Assembly (NCBI GenBank): GCA_049194865.1
Contig: JBLZWL010000143.1
Coordinates: forward strand, 1 to 64,000
Source: Myxococcus terminator_A
GTDB lineage: Bacteria > Myxococcota > Myxococcia > Myxococcales > Myxococcaceae
Direction: 5' to 3'
Length of the DNA: 64,000 bases
Position numbers and translations under genes: made by a program. This document shows, piece by piece, positions 9,200 to 17,219 of this stretch; within the stretch, counting starts at the first letter, position 1; the number at the start of each line of letters is the position of its first letter. Under the pieces are notes generated by a model. It worked only from the letters and a program-made list of their open reading frames with translations, ran no database searches and was not told the origin of the DNA.

Positions 9200-10413
9200 A
9201 CCGACTTCATCCCCCCCGAGGCTTCAGCCTCATCGAGATGATGATCGCCAGCACCATCGCGCTGGTGGTCATCGCCGGCGCGGTCTCCGCGGGCACCTAC
9301 CTCCAGCAGCGCGGCCTGCTCGAGGAGCGCACCATGGAGACCCAGAACGCGGGGCGCGCGGCACGCGACTTGTTCACCCCCGCCCTCCAGCGCGCGGGCG
9401 AGGGGTTCGGCAGCTCGCCCCTGTTCCTGGGCGGCTCGAACGCCGAGGTGCGGTACGCCGTCTGGGCGAACACCAACGCGGGGCCCTCCCCTGGCTTCGC
9501 GCAGCCCACCGGTGTCTACGCAAGCCTGAGCTCCGACGTGCTGGAGATCTACGAAGCGGATGCCACGCGCGCGCTGCGGATGCATGGGTGCCCGGGTCCC
9601 GGCTTCGACTCCCGCCTCGGCGGCGTCGGCCCCCTCTGCCTCGAACAGCCGGCACCGCCCAACACCGCCGCGGGCATCCCCGCGGGGGCCCCCATCGTCC
9701 TGACCAACCCGAGCGTACGCGGCGCCTGCGTGGGCGTGGCCCAGGCCTCGCGCAATAACGAGCCCACCGCCAACGCCAGCAAGAACCTGGGCTGGATACC
9801 GGGCGCATCCGGCGCCACCGCGTTCAGCGCCACCAGTCTCTGCACGGGCACCGGCGCAGACGCCTCGAAGATGTGGACCGCCAACAACAACGACGCTGAC
9901 GCGCTCCTGCTGCCCCTGTCGTCACGCACCTTCCGCGTCAACTGGGTCAGCGGCAAACCCATCCTCGAGATGGACCCGGACGGCGCACTGGGCGCGCAGG
10001 GGTTCCAGCAGCTCTCGGAGGAAATCGAGCGGATGCGCGTCCGCCTGGGAGTCGCCACCCTGGACAACCCGAACGCCCCCCTCGTCTACTTCCCCGACCC
10101 GGCGGTGCTCCCTCCGAGGCCCGCGGTGGACCAGTGCACCAACGCCCTCTGCTGGGCCCTCATCCCGGGAATCACGGGCGCGGCGGGGGCCAACGACGTC
10201 GGCCCGGGCAGCGCGCGCGACGAGCTGATGCGGCGGGTCCGCGTGGTGGAGGTGCTCATCACCGCGCGCTCGAGCAGGCCGGACCGTCAGGCCCTGAAGC
10301 TCCTGGGAGCCAACCCGCCACCCGACGACGAGGGCAATCCCCAGGATGGCTACAAGCGGCGGCATTTCATCATTCGCGTCACGCCGCGAAACTTCGGGTA
10401 CGCGGGGGGCTGA
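9196..10413 (+). CDS. pilW: PilW-type minor pilin
   Basis: A prepilin of 405 residues, large for the class but usual for PilW. Cleavage site PPRG/FSLIEMMIAST has Glu at +5. The long globular domain has several Cys (CPGPGF, LCLEQP, GACVG, QCTNALCW) that suggest disulfides. It starts at ATG 9196, overlapping the pilV stop by ATGA, and ends in TGAGATG, with the next pilin starting two bases after the stop. Function: subunit of the minor-pilin/PilY1 complex that initiates pilus polymerisation at the inner membrane. Confidence 0.85.
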   Translation: MNRLHPPRGFSLIEMMIASTIALVVIAGAVSAGTYLQQRGLLEERTMETQNAGRAARDLFTPALQRAGEGFGSSPLFLGGSNAEVRYAVWANTNAGPSPGFAQPTGVYASLSSDVLEIYEADATRALRMHGCPGPGFDSRLGGVGPLCLEQPAPPNTAAGIPAGAPIVLTNPSVRGACVGVAQASRNNEPTANASKNLGWIPGASGATAFSATSLCTGTGADASKMWTANNNDADALLLPLSSRTFRVNWVSGKPILEMDPDGALGAQGFQQLSEEIERMRVRLGVATLDNPNAPLVYFPDPAVLPPRPAVDQCTNALCWALIPGITGAAGANDVGPGSARDELMRRVRVVEVLITARSSRPDRQALKLLGANPPPDDEGNPQDGYKRRHFIIRVTPRNFGYAGG

Positions 10414-10414
10414 G

Positions 10415-11047
10415 ATGCGGAACACACGACACGGAATGACACTGCTGGAGCTGATGGTGGCGCTCGCCATCCTCGGGATCCTCACCAGCCTGGCGACGAC
10501 GGGCTTCCAGGCGCTGACACGCAACCAGCGCGCGAGCGCCGCCACGCGCACCATCCTCATCGCCGCCCAGGAGGCGCGGCAGCAGGCCCGGACCTCCCGG
10601 CAGGCCGTGCGCCTGGCGCGGACCACCACCTTCGCCAATGGCGTGAGCGTCCCGGCCTTGCGCTGGGAGAAACCGGACTGCGCCGTGGGAGACACCTGGG
10701 GCAGCCAGTGTCCCCGCACCGAGTGCATCGCCGCCGCCTGCGGCACGAGCGGCTGCACGTGCGCCCAGGTCGGCGACCCCATTCCCCTGCCGCCCGAGCT
10801 GGATGTCTCCAGCCTCCACGGCGTGTGCTGGCTGGGGGAGTCCGGCCGGCCCGTCTCCGGGACGCCCACGGTCATGTGTGACGCCGCTCGCCCGGCGCCC
10901 GTGGCGGGCGCGCTGCGCATCTTGCGCACGCGCACCGGGGAGCAGGCCGCGGTGCCGGACCGGGTGCTCAACGTGGACGCGCTCACCGGCAACGTCACCA
11001 TGACGGACTGCGAGCTGGCGCCCACGGCCACCGGCTGCACTCCCTGA
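10415..11047 (+). CDS. fimU: FimU/FimT (GspH)-type minor pilin
   Basis: A prepilin of 210 residues: basic leader MRNTRH, cleavage before MTLLELMVALAIL with Glu at +5, and the GspH/FimT pattern of an early helix followed by a beta-rich domain. The middle is Cys-rich (CGTSGCTCAQ, CWLGES), so disulfide stabilisation is likely. FimU links the PilY1/PilVWX tip complex to the major pilin in other systems. It is the fifth gene of the operon; the cytochrome c gene begins 48 bases later. Confidence 0.82.
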   Translation: MRNTRHGMTLLELMVALAILGILTSLATTGFQALTRNQRASAATRTILIAAQEARQQARTSRQAVRLARTTTFANGVSVPALRWEKPDCAVGDTWGSQCPRTECIAAACGTSGCTCAQVGDPIPLPPELDVSSLHGVCWLGESGRPVSGTPTVMCDAARPAPVAGALRILRTRTGEQAAVPDRVLNVDALTGNVTMTDCELAPTATGCTP

Positions 11048-11070
11048 GCACGACATTCCATGCCACAGTT

Positions 11071-11088
11071 GCCTCCTCCCAAGGAGGC
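11071..11088 (+). promoter_or_regulatory. Hairpin that sequesters the cytochrome c ribosome site
   Basis: GCCTCCT (11071-11077) and AGGAGGC (11082-11088) are a perfect 7-bp inverted repeat with a 4-base loop. The 3' arm is itself the Shine-Dalgarno sequence of the downstream gene, ending seven bases before its ATG. Folding would hide the ribosome site. It has no T-run, so it is less likely to be a terminator for the pilus operon. Confidence 0.55.
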
Positions 11089-11095
11089 AGTGACG

Positions 11096-11419
11096 ATGAT
11101 GAAGCGGTTCGCCCTGGTGATGAGCCTCTGCCTGGCCCCGAGCGCCTACGCGGCGGATGACGTCGTGGACGTGTGGAAGGCCAAGTGCAAGTCCTGTCAC
11201 GGCGATGACGGCAAGGCGCAGACCAAGATGGGTCAGAAGGAATCCATCGTCGACATGAGCCAGGTCGCCTGGCAGGCGGCCGAGTCCGACGCGGACATCC
11301 GCCAGGCGATCGCCGACGGCTCCACTCGCAACACGAAGATGAAGGCCTTCAAGGACAAGCTCTCCGCCGCGCAGATTGACGCGCTGGTGGGATACATCCG
11401 CACCATGAAGGCGAAGTAG
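11096..11419 (+). CDS. Small periplasmic c-type cytochrome (pilus-operon-associated)
   Basis: A protein of 107 residues with a Sec signal peptide ending SAYA, one heme-attachment motif CKSCH near residues 31-35, and a C-terminal TKMKAFKDKLS segment in which Met is the expected distal heme ligand, as in class I cytochromes c. ATG 11096 was chosen for the strong AAGGAGG upstream. It directly follows the minor pilins. In Myxococcus xanthus a pilus-cluster cytochrome (TfcP) supports calcium loading of PilY1 and has His/Cys ligation; this protein is a candidate positional counterpart, but its mature part has no third Cys, so its ligation should be ordinary His/Met. An electron-transfer role cannot be excluded. 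Confidence 0.85.
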   Translation: MMKRFALVMSLCLAPSAYAADDVVDVWKAKCKSCHGDDGKAQTKMGQKESIVDMSQVAWQAAESDADIRQAIADGSTRNTKMKAFKDKLSAAQIDALVGYIRTMKAK

Positions 11420-11487
11420 GGCCCGGGAGGCGCGCTGAATATCCCCGGGAGGGGCCGCGTCAGCCGAACAGAGAAACGGAGCCGCCC

Positions 11488-11814
11488 ATGAAGACCCTCT
11501 CCACCGCCCTCGTGTTCTGCCTGGCCATGGCTGGCCTGTTCTCCTCCGTTCGCGCGGACGCGTTGACGACTCCGCGCATCGAGCCGGGCGTGTCCCGGCC
11601 GGTGCCCCTGTCCCTGCGTCCGGATGACGGCAAGGGTGGCGGGGACGGGGATGACAAGGGCGACGACAAGGGCGGCGACGACGAGGAGGACGAGGAGGAC
11701 TACCGCTCCCGTTACGCCGGCATCTCCGGAGCCGCGGCGCTGGAGCTGGTGGACCCCGGCGCCCTCAATGCCTTGATTCGCCTGCGCGCGGCGGCCCGGT
11801 ACGGCCGCTACTGA
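11488..11814 (+). CDS. Small secreted Asp/Glu-rich protein of unknown function
   Basis: A protein of 108 residues: a signal peptide (cleavage near VRADA), a Pro-rich stretch, a low-complexity acidic run of about 26 residues built from GDD, DDKG and EED units (roughly residues 46-72), and an Ala/Leu/Arg-rich tail. I do not recognise a family. The acidic run could bind divalent cations. It lies 68 bases behind the cytochrome c, in the same direction as the pilus operon, so a link to calcium handling by PilY1 is possible but is inference only. Confidence 0.65.
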   Translation: MKTLSTALVFCLAMAGLFSSVRADALTTPRIEPGVSRPVPLSLRPDDGKGGGDGDDKGDDKGGDDEEDEEDYRSRYAGISGAAALELVDPGALNALIRLRAAARYGRY

Positions 11815-11833
11815 GTCGGCAGGCGACGGATGC

Positions 11834-13306
11834 TCAGGCCCAGCGCGTCTGGGCCTCGTCCTGGGACTGGACCACGCGGGGCAAGGTCACCGAGAAGCAC
11901 GTCCCCGCCTCCAGCGAGGACGCGACATCCACCCACCCTCCGTGGGCGGTGACGATTTGCGAGACGATGTAGAGCCCCAGGCCCAGGCCGTGACGGTGCG
12001 GCCGGGGCATGCCCGGCTCGGGCGTCGCGCGGTGGAAGGGCGCGAACAGGCGCGGGCGCAGCGAGTCCGGAATCGGCGGCCCCACGTTGTGCACCTCCAC
12101 GCGCTGGAAGAGCGGGTCGCTCGCCGCCAGTCGCACACGCACCGACGAGCCGTTCGGACTGTGCTGCAGGGCGTTGCCCACCAGATTGGAGAGCACCTGT
12201 CCCAACCGCTCCTCGTCCCAGACCCCGCGTGACTCGCCGTCCACCTCCAGGTCCACCCGCTGCTGCGGATGGGCCGGCTCCAGCTCGGAGATGATGCGAC
12301 GACACACCGACTCCATGCACACCTCGCGCGGGCGCAACGGAATGCCTCCCGCCATGCGCGCGCGGGTGAAATCCAGCAGTTGTTTCACCAGCCGCGCCAT
12401 GCGCTCGGCGCTCCCGTCGATGCGCTGCGCCACGCGCCGCACCTCCGGCGTCAGCGTGGCCTGGGCCAGCAGGGCCGCGGCCGACAAGCGCACCGCCGCC
12501 AGCGGGTTGCCCAAGTCGTGCCCCAGCACACCGATGAAGCGCTCCTGGAAGCGCGCCTCCTCGTCCCGCTCCAGCTCCTGGCGGCGCCGCGCGGTGACAT
12601 CCCGGCTGATGCCGAACAGGCCGTAGACGGTGCCATCACCCCGACGCAGCACGCCCTTGGTCGTCTGCCAGATGCGGTCGCTGCCCGGCCCGCCCTCGGA
12701 GTCCTCATAGGTGGCCGTGACACCGGACTCCATCACCGCCCGGTCATGCGCCAGCGTGGGCCCCGCGACGTCCGCGCCCAGCAGCTCCAGGTCCGTGCGC
12801 CCGAGGAGGTCCTGCGGCGCCCGGTTGAAGGCCCGCGCGGTGGCGGGGTTGATGAGCACGTAGCGCGCATCCACGTCCTTCACGTAGATGGCGTCGGTGG
12901 CGCTCTCGATGACGGCGTGCAGGAGGTCATGGTCCCTGCGCAGCGTCTCCTCGGCGGCCATCCGCTCCGTCAAATCCTCCAGGAAGACGACGGCGCCGTC
13001 CTCCCACGGGGAGACGCGCGCCAGCAGCCAGACGGGCCCCACCGACGACTGTCGGGCCATCCGCACCACCTCGGGCTCGCGGCGCACTGCTACCCGGACA
13101 CACGCCGCGAACAGGCCACATTCGCCCACCCACGGCGCCTCCTCGAGCAGTCTCTGGCGCACGAGCGAGCGCTCTTCGCGCCCCAGCCAGCGCTCCGCGT
13201 GCGCATTCGCGGAGACACACTCGAAGTCCAGGATGCCGTGCCCAGCGGAGCGGACGCTGCGCAGCACCATCACTGCTTCGGAGGGGGGTGCGCCCGCCCC
13301 GCTCAT
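11834..13306 (-). CDS. PAS-domain sensor histidine kinase
   Basis: A soluble kinase of about 490 residues. Two PAS-like regions occupy roughly residues 15-115 and 125-240 (DAIYVKDVDARYVLINP and GLFGISRDVTARR are PAS/PAC features). They are followed by a HisKA domain with GHDLGNPLAAV (phosphorylated His near 263) and a HATPase domain with NLVGNALQH (N box) and HGLGLGLYI (G box). There is no receiver domain and no transmembrane segment, so a cytoplasmic signal is sensed. ATG 13306 was chosen because the first PAS begins soon after; in-frame starts at 13336 and 13474 are possible. No response-regulator gene is adjacent, so its partner is unknown. It is divergent from mfd. Confidence 0.85.
   Translation of the reverse strand: MSGAGAPPSEAVMVLRSVRSAGHGILDFECVSANAHAERWLGREERSLVRQRLLEEAPWVGECGLFAACVRVAVRREPEVVRMARQSSVGPVWLLARVSPWEDGAVVFLEDLTERMAAEETLRRDHDLLHAVIESATDAIYVKDVDARYVLINPATARAFNRAPQDLLGRTDLELLGADVAGPTLAHDRAVMESGVTATYEDSEGGPGSDRIWQTTKGVLRRGDGTVYGLFGISRDVTARRRQELERDEEARFQERFIGVLGHDLGNPLAAVRLSAAALLAQATLTPEVRRVAQRIDGSAERMARLVKQLLDFTRARMAGGIPLRPREVCMESVCRRIISELEPAHPQQRVDLEVDGESRGVWDEERLGQVLSNLVGNALQHSPNGSSVRVRLAASDPLFQRVEVHNVGPPIPDSLRPRLFAPFHRATPEPGMPRPHRHGLGLGLYIVSQIVTAHGGWVDVASSLEAGTCFSVTLPRVVQSQDEAQTRWA
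11836..11856. terminator. Convergent terminator-like inverted repeat
   Basis: AGGCCCAG (11836-11843) and CTGGGCCT (11849-11856) form an 8-bp perfect stem with a 5-base loop, 22 bases past the stop of the acidic-protein gene. The repeat is made from the last codons (TRWA, stop) of the convergent kinase gene, so the same bases both encode protein and could end plus-strand transcription. No T-run. Confidence 0.5.
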
Positions 13307-13490
13307 CACCCTGTGTATCCAACGGCCGGATTGCATGGCTGGCGTGTGGCACCCCCCAGCGATGCCTTGAAGGAGAGTAGGTCCTGCCCCGGGCATGCGG
13401 CCAACCCACCCCCGGTATGGCTGATTCGTGGAGGACACAGCATTCGGGGCGGCGTCGGCTCCGACACACGACACGCAATGCGCTCTGTCG

Positions 13491-13519
13491 TTGACCTGTC
13501 AGGGGCATGCCCCTAATTA
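13491..13519 (+). promoter_or_regulatory. Sigma-70-type promoter of mfd with a palindromic spacer
   Basis: TTGACC (13491-13496), 17 bases, then TAATTA (13514-13519), located 25 bases before the mfd ATG. The spacer contains the perfect 14-bp palindrome AGGGGCATGCCCCT (13501-13514), whose last base is the first base of the -10 element. A protein bound there would lie between the two polymerase contacts. Confidence 0.6.
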
Positions 13520-13544
13520 CGCCGGGGCCCTCAGGGGTCCACTC

Positions 13545-16500
13545 ATGGACACTCCTTTCACACAGAGGCGGGATGGTGAGGCGGCGCAGCCCGGCGGCGT
13601 GCCTCTCGTGGCGGGTGACACCTTCGCCCGGTTGCTGGCGGAGCTGCGTCCGGGACACCGCGCGCGCATACAGGGACTGAAGGGCTCGGCCCGGGGCCAC
13701 GTGCTGGCTCGCCTGCACCGTGAAACCCGCGCGCCGCTGGTCTGCGTGGCGGCGGACGAGGAGGCAGCCGATGCCCTGGCCGCCGACCTCGCCTTCTTCC
13801 TGGGCGGCACGGGCACGCTGCTGCGGCCGAGCGTGCTGCGCCTGCCCGCCGACGAGGTGCTGCCCTACGACGAGCTGTCTCCGGAGGCCGCCGCCGTCAC
13901 CGAGCGGCTGGGCGCGCTGTTTCACCTGTCTCAAGGCACGCGCTTCCCGGTGCTGGTGTTGTCCCTGCGCGCGCTGCACCGCCGCGTGCTGCGCCCCGAC
14001 GTCATGGCCGCGCTCACGGACCGGGTGGTGGTGGGCCAGGACCATGACCGGGACGCGCTCGCGCGGAAGCTCTCCCGGATGGGCTACCAGAACAGCCCGC
14101 TGGTGGAGGACGTGGGGACGTTCTCCGTGCGCGGCGGCCTGCTGGACGTCTTCAGCCCGCTCTACGACAAGCCGGTGCGCCTGGAGTTCTTCGGCGACAC
14201 CATCGACTCCATCCGCGCCTTCGACCCGGAGTCGCAGCGCACGGTGGACGCGCTGAAGGAAGTGGACCTGGTGCCCGCGCGGGAGCTGCTGCTCACCGAG
14301 GACACCCGTCCACGCGCCGAGGCCGCGGCCCGCGCGGTGGCCGAGCACATCAACCTGCCCACCATCCAGCTTCGCGAGCGGCTGGACGCGCTGCGCGAGG
14401 GGATGCCCGGCTTCGGACTCGAGGGCCTGCTGCCCGCGCTGTTCGAGGGCGGCCTGGCCACGGTGTTCGACTTCCTGCGCGCGTGGAACCCGGAGGCGCC
14501 CGTCTTCTACCTGGACGACCCGCTGGAGCTGGGGCGTACGGCGGACGCGCTGTGGGACGAGCTGGAGCGCACCTTCGCCGCGGCCGAGGAGCGCAAGGAC
14601 CTGGTGCGCCCGCCAGCCGAGCACTTCCTCTCGCGCGAGGCCGTCGTGGAGCTGCTGGGCGGCTATCGCGTCGTCGAGGGTGGAGGCCTGTCGCTCACGC
14701 AGTCCGAGAAGCCGCCGGTGCTCTTCCAGTTCGGCGGCACTCAAGACCTGCGTGAGGCGATTCTCGCGCACCACGGCGAGGAGGGCGCGCTCTCCCCGCT
14801 GGTGGACCGGCTCCAGCGCTGGCGGGACTCGGGCGTCGCGTGCGCGGTGGCGTGCGGCACGCTGGGTCAGGCGGACCGGCTCAAGCGGCTGCTGTTGGAC
14901 CGCAACGTCATGGTGAAGGTGCACACCGAGCCGATGACGGACGCGTCGACGCTGTACGAGCCGGCGGTGTGGGCGCACCTCTTCACGGGGGAGGTGAGCC
15001 AGGGCTTCGTGGACGGCTCGGGCGGGCTGGCCGTGCTGTCGGACGAGGAGATTTTCGGCGTCCGCGCGCGTCGGCGCGTCAAGCGCGGCAAGAAGATGGA
15101 GGCCTTCGGCGCGGGCTTCAAGGACCTGAAGGAAGGCGACCTCATCGTCCACACCGACTTCGGCATCGGCCGCTACTCGGGCCTGACGAAGATGCAGGTG
15201 AACGGCGTGCCCGGGGACTTCCTCGTCCTGGAGTACGCGGGTCGGGACAAAATCTACCTGCCGGTGGGCCGCATGCGGCTCATCCAGAAGTTCACCGGCG
15301 GCAACCCGGACACCATCCAGCTCGACAAGCTGGGGACGGCGAGCTGGGAGAAGACGAAGAAGCGCGTCAAGGAGCAGCTCCTCAAGATGGCCGCGGAGCT
15401 GCTGCAAATCGCGGCCTCGCGCCGCGCCCACCCGGGCCACTCCTTCAGCGCGCCGGACCGCTACTTCGCCCAGTTCGAGGCGGACTTCGAGTTCGAGGAG
15501 ACGCCGGACCAGGCCAAGGCGATTGAGGACGTGCTGGCGGACATGCAGAAGCCGGAGCCCATGGACCGGCTCGTCTGCGGCGACGTGGGCTACGGCAAGA
15601 CGGAGGTCGCCATGCGCGCGGCCTTCAAGGCGACGCTGGACCGCAAGCAGGTGGCGGTGCTGGTGCCCACCACGGTGCTGGCGCAGCAGCACTTCCTCTC
15701 CTTCAAGAAGCGCTTCAAGGACTACCCCGTCGCGGTGGAGGTCATCTCCGGCCTGAAGAAGCCGCCCGAGGTCCGGGACATCCTCAAGCGCGCCAAGGAG
15801 GGCAAGGTCGACATCCTCATCGGCACCCACAAGCTCCTGGGCGGCGAGGTGGCCTTCAAGGACCTGGGGCTGATGATTGTCGACGAGGAGCAGCGCTTCG
15901 GCGTGAAGCAGAAGGAGTCGCTGAAGAAGTGGCGCTCCCAGATTGACGTGCTGACGCTGACGGCGACGCCCATCCCCCGCACGCTGCACATGAGCATGTC
16001 GGGCGTGCGCGACATGAGCATCATCGCCACGCCGCCTCAGGACAGGCGCGCCATCCGCACCTTCGTCATGAAGTACGACGCGATGGTGGTGAAGGAGGCG
16101 ATTGAGCGGGAGGTGGCGCGCGGCGGGCAGGTGTTCTTCGTGAACAACCGCGTGGAGTCCCTGCCGTCCATGGAGCAGCAGCTTCGCGAGCTGGTGCCTC
16201 AGCTCTCCATCGGCGTGGCGCACGGGCAGATGGGCGACGGGCAGCTCGAGAAGGTGATGCTGGAGTTCACCGAGCGCAAGCACCAGGTGCTCCTGTGCAC
16301 GTCCATCATCGAGAGCGGCATCGACATCTCCAGCGCCAACACGATGATTGTGAACCGGGCGGACCAGTTCGGCCTCGCGCAGCTCTACCAGCTGCGAGGT
16401 CGCGTGGGCCGCTCCAAGGAGCGCGCGTACGCGTACCTCCTGGTGCCCACGCGCAGGGCGGTGACCCGGGACGCGCAGCGACGGCTGGAGGTGCTCCAGA

Positions 16501-17138
16501 ACTTCACCGAGCTGGGCGCGGGCTTCTCCATCGCCAGTCACGATTTGGAGATTCGCGGCGCGGGCAACCTGCTGGGCGAGAAGCAGTCCGGCGCCATCGC
16601 CGAGATTGGCTTCGACATGTACGCGCAGCTGCTGGAGGAAGCCGTCGCGGAGCTGCAGGGCCAACCGCCCAAGGTGCAAATCGAGCCGGACGTCACGCTG
16701 CCCATGCCCGCGCTCATCCCCGACGACTACGTCGCGGACGTGCACCAGCGGCTCGTCTTCTACAAGCGCTTCAGCCAGGCCAGCCACCCCGACGAGGTGA
16801 CGGACCTGCGCGCGGAGCTGGTGGACCGCTATGGCGAGGCGCCCGACGAGGTGGACCACCTCTCCGAGCTGACGCTGCTGAAAATCGACATGCGCGACTT
16901 GCGCCTGCGGGGCCTGGAGGTCGGCACCCAGCGGCTGGTGGTGACGCTGGGCGCGGACGCGCTCCTGGATGGACCGAAGGTCGCCGGGCTGGTGCAGCGC
17001 TCGAAGGGCTACTACCGCCTCACGCCCGACATGAAGCTCATCGCCCGCGTGGCGCAGGGACTCCAGGGCCACGACCTCATCGCCGAGGCGCGCAAGGTGC
17101 TGCGGGACTTGGACCACTGCTCTCTGCCCCGGAGCTGA
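13545..17138 (+). CDS. mfd: Transcription-repair coupling factor Mfd
   Basis: A protein of 1,197 residues, close to the usual Mfd length. Mfd removes RNA polymerase stalled at DNA lesions and recruits UvrA. Domains in order: UvrB-like N-terminal region (LPADEVLPYDELSPE), polymerase-interacting CarD-like domain (DLIVHTDFGIGRYSGL near residues 530-545), superfamily 2 helicase/translocase with Walker A GDVGYGKTEVA near 680, DEEQRFGVKQKE, ATPIPRTLHMS and the TRG-type GRVGRSKERAYAYLL, then the C-terminal UvrA-masking domain. ATG 13545 has AGGGG seven bases upstream. It stands alone downstream of its own promoter and ends at a terminator hairpin. Confidence 0.97.
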   Translation: MDTPFTQRRDGEAAQPGGVPLVAGDTFARLLAELRPGHRARIQGLKGSARGHVLARLHRETRAPLVCVAADEEAADALAADLAFFLGGTGTLLRPSVLRLPADEVLPYDELSPEAAAVTERLGALFHLSQGTRFPVLVLSLRALHRRVLRPDVMAALTDRVVVGQDHDRDALARKLSRMGYQNSPLVEDVGTFSVRGGLLDVFSPLYDKPVRLEFFGDTIDSIRAFDPESQRTVDALKEVDLVPARELLLTEDTRPRAEAAARAVAEHINLPTIQLRERLDALREGMPGFGLEGLLPALFEGGLATVFDFLRAWNPEAPVFYLDDPLELGRTADALWDELERTFAAAEERKDLVRPPAEHFLSREAVVELLGGYRVVEGGGLSLTQSEKPPVLFQFGGTQDLREAILAHHGEEGALSPLVDRLQRWRDSGVACAVACGTLGQADRLKRLLLDRNVMVKVHTEPMTDASTLYEPAVWAHLFTGEVSQGFVDGSGGLAVLSDEEIFGVRARRRVKRGKKMEAFGAGFKDLKEGDLIVHTDFGIGRYSGLTKMQVNGVPGDFLVLEYAGRDKIYLPVGRMRLIQKFTGGNPDTIQLDKLGTASWEKTKKRVKEQLLKMAAELLQIAASRRAHPGHSFSAPDRYFAQFEADFEFEETPDQAKAIEDVLADMQKPEPMDRLVCGDVGYGKTEVAMRAAFKATLDRKQVAVLVPTTVLAQQHFLSFKKRFKDYPVAVEVISGLKKPPEVRDILKRAKEGKVDILIGTHKLLGGEVAFKDLGLMIVDEEQRFGVKQKESLKKWRSQIDVLTLTATPIPRTLHMSMSGVRDMSIIATPPQDRRAIRTFVMKYDAMVVKEAIEREVARGGQVFFVNNRVESLPSMEQQLRELVPQLSIGVAHGQMGDGQLEKVMLEFTERKHQVLLCTSIIESGIDISSANTMIVNRADQFGLAQLYQLRGRVGRSKERAYAYLLVPTRRAVTRDAQRRLEVLQNFTELGAGFSIASHDLEIRGAGNLLGEKQSGAIAEIGFDMYAQLLEEAVAELQGQPPKVQIEPDVTLPMPALIPDDYVADVHQRLVFYKRFSQASHPDEVTDLRAELVDRYGEAPDEVDHLSELTLLKIDMRDLRLRGLEVGTQRLVVTLGADALLDGPKVAGLVQRSKGYYRLTPDMKLIARVAQGLQGHDLIAEARKVLRDLDHCSLPRS

Positions 17139-17150
17139 GAAGTCCCGAAA

Positions 17151-17189
17151 CGAGAAGAGGCCCGGGACCGCGAAGTCCCGAGCCTCTCG
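17151..17189. terminator. Bidirectional terminator hairpin after mfd
   Basis: GAGGC-c-CGGGAC (17157-17168) pairs with GTCCCG-a-GCCTC (17175-17186) around a CGCGAA loop, with further CGA/TCG pairing outside. It lies in the 81-base gap between convergent mfd and the reductase gene. The stem is strong and has no T-run, as is common in high-GC genomes. Confidence 0.65.
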
Positions 17190-17219
17190 CCGTCGACTCG
17201 CCACCCCGCGCGCCCAGGC

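Noticed and set aside
11640..11700. Repetitive GAC/GAT/AAG triplets, considered as a tandem repeat or CRISPR-like element
   Set aside because: They simply encode the acidic Asp/Gly/Lys run of the secreted protein; units are irregular and in frame.
12927..17204. A very long open frame on the minus strand opposite mfd
   Set aside because: Composition is dominated by Arg/His/Leu/Val repeats expected from the complement of a high-GC gene; no domain, and mfd on the other strand is certain.
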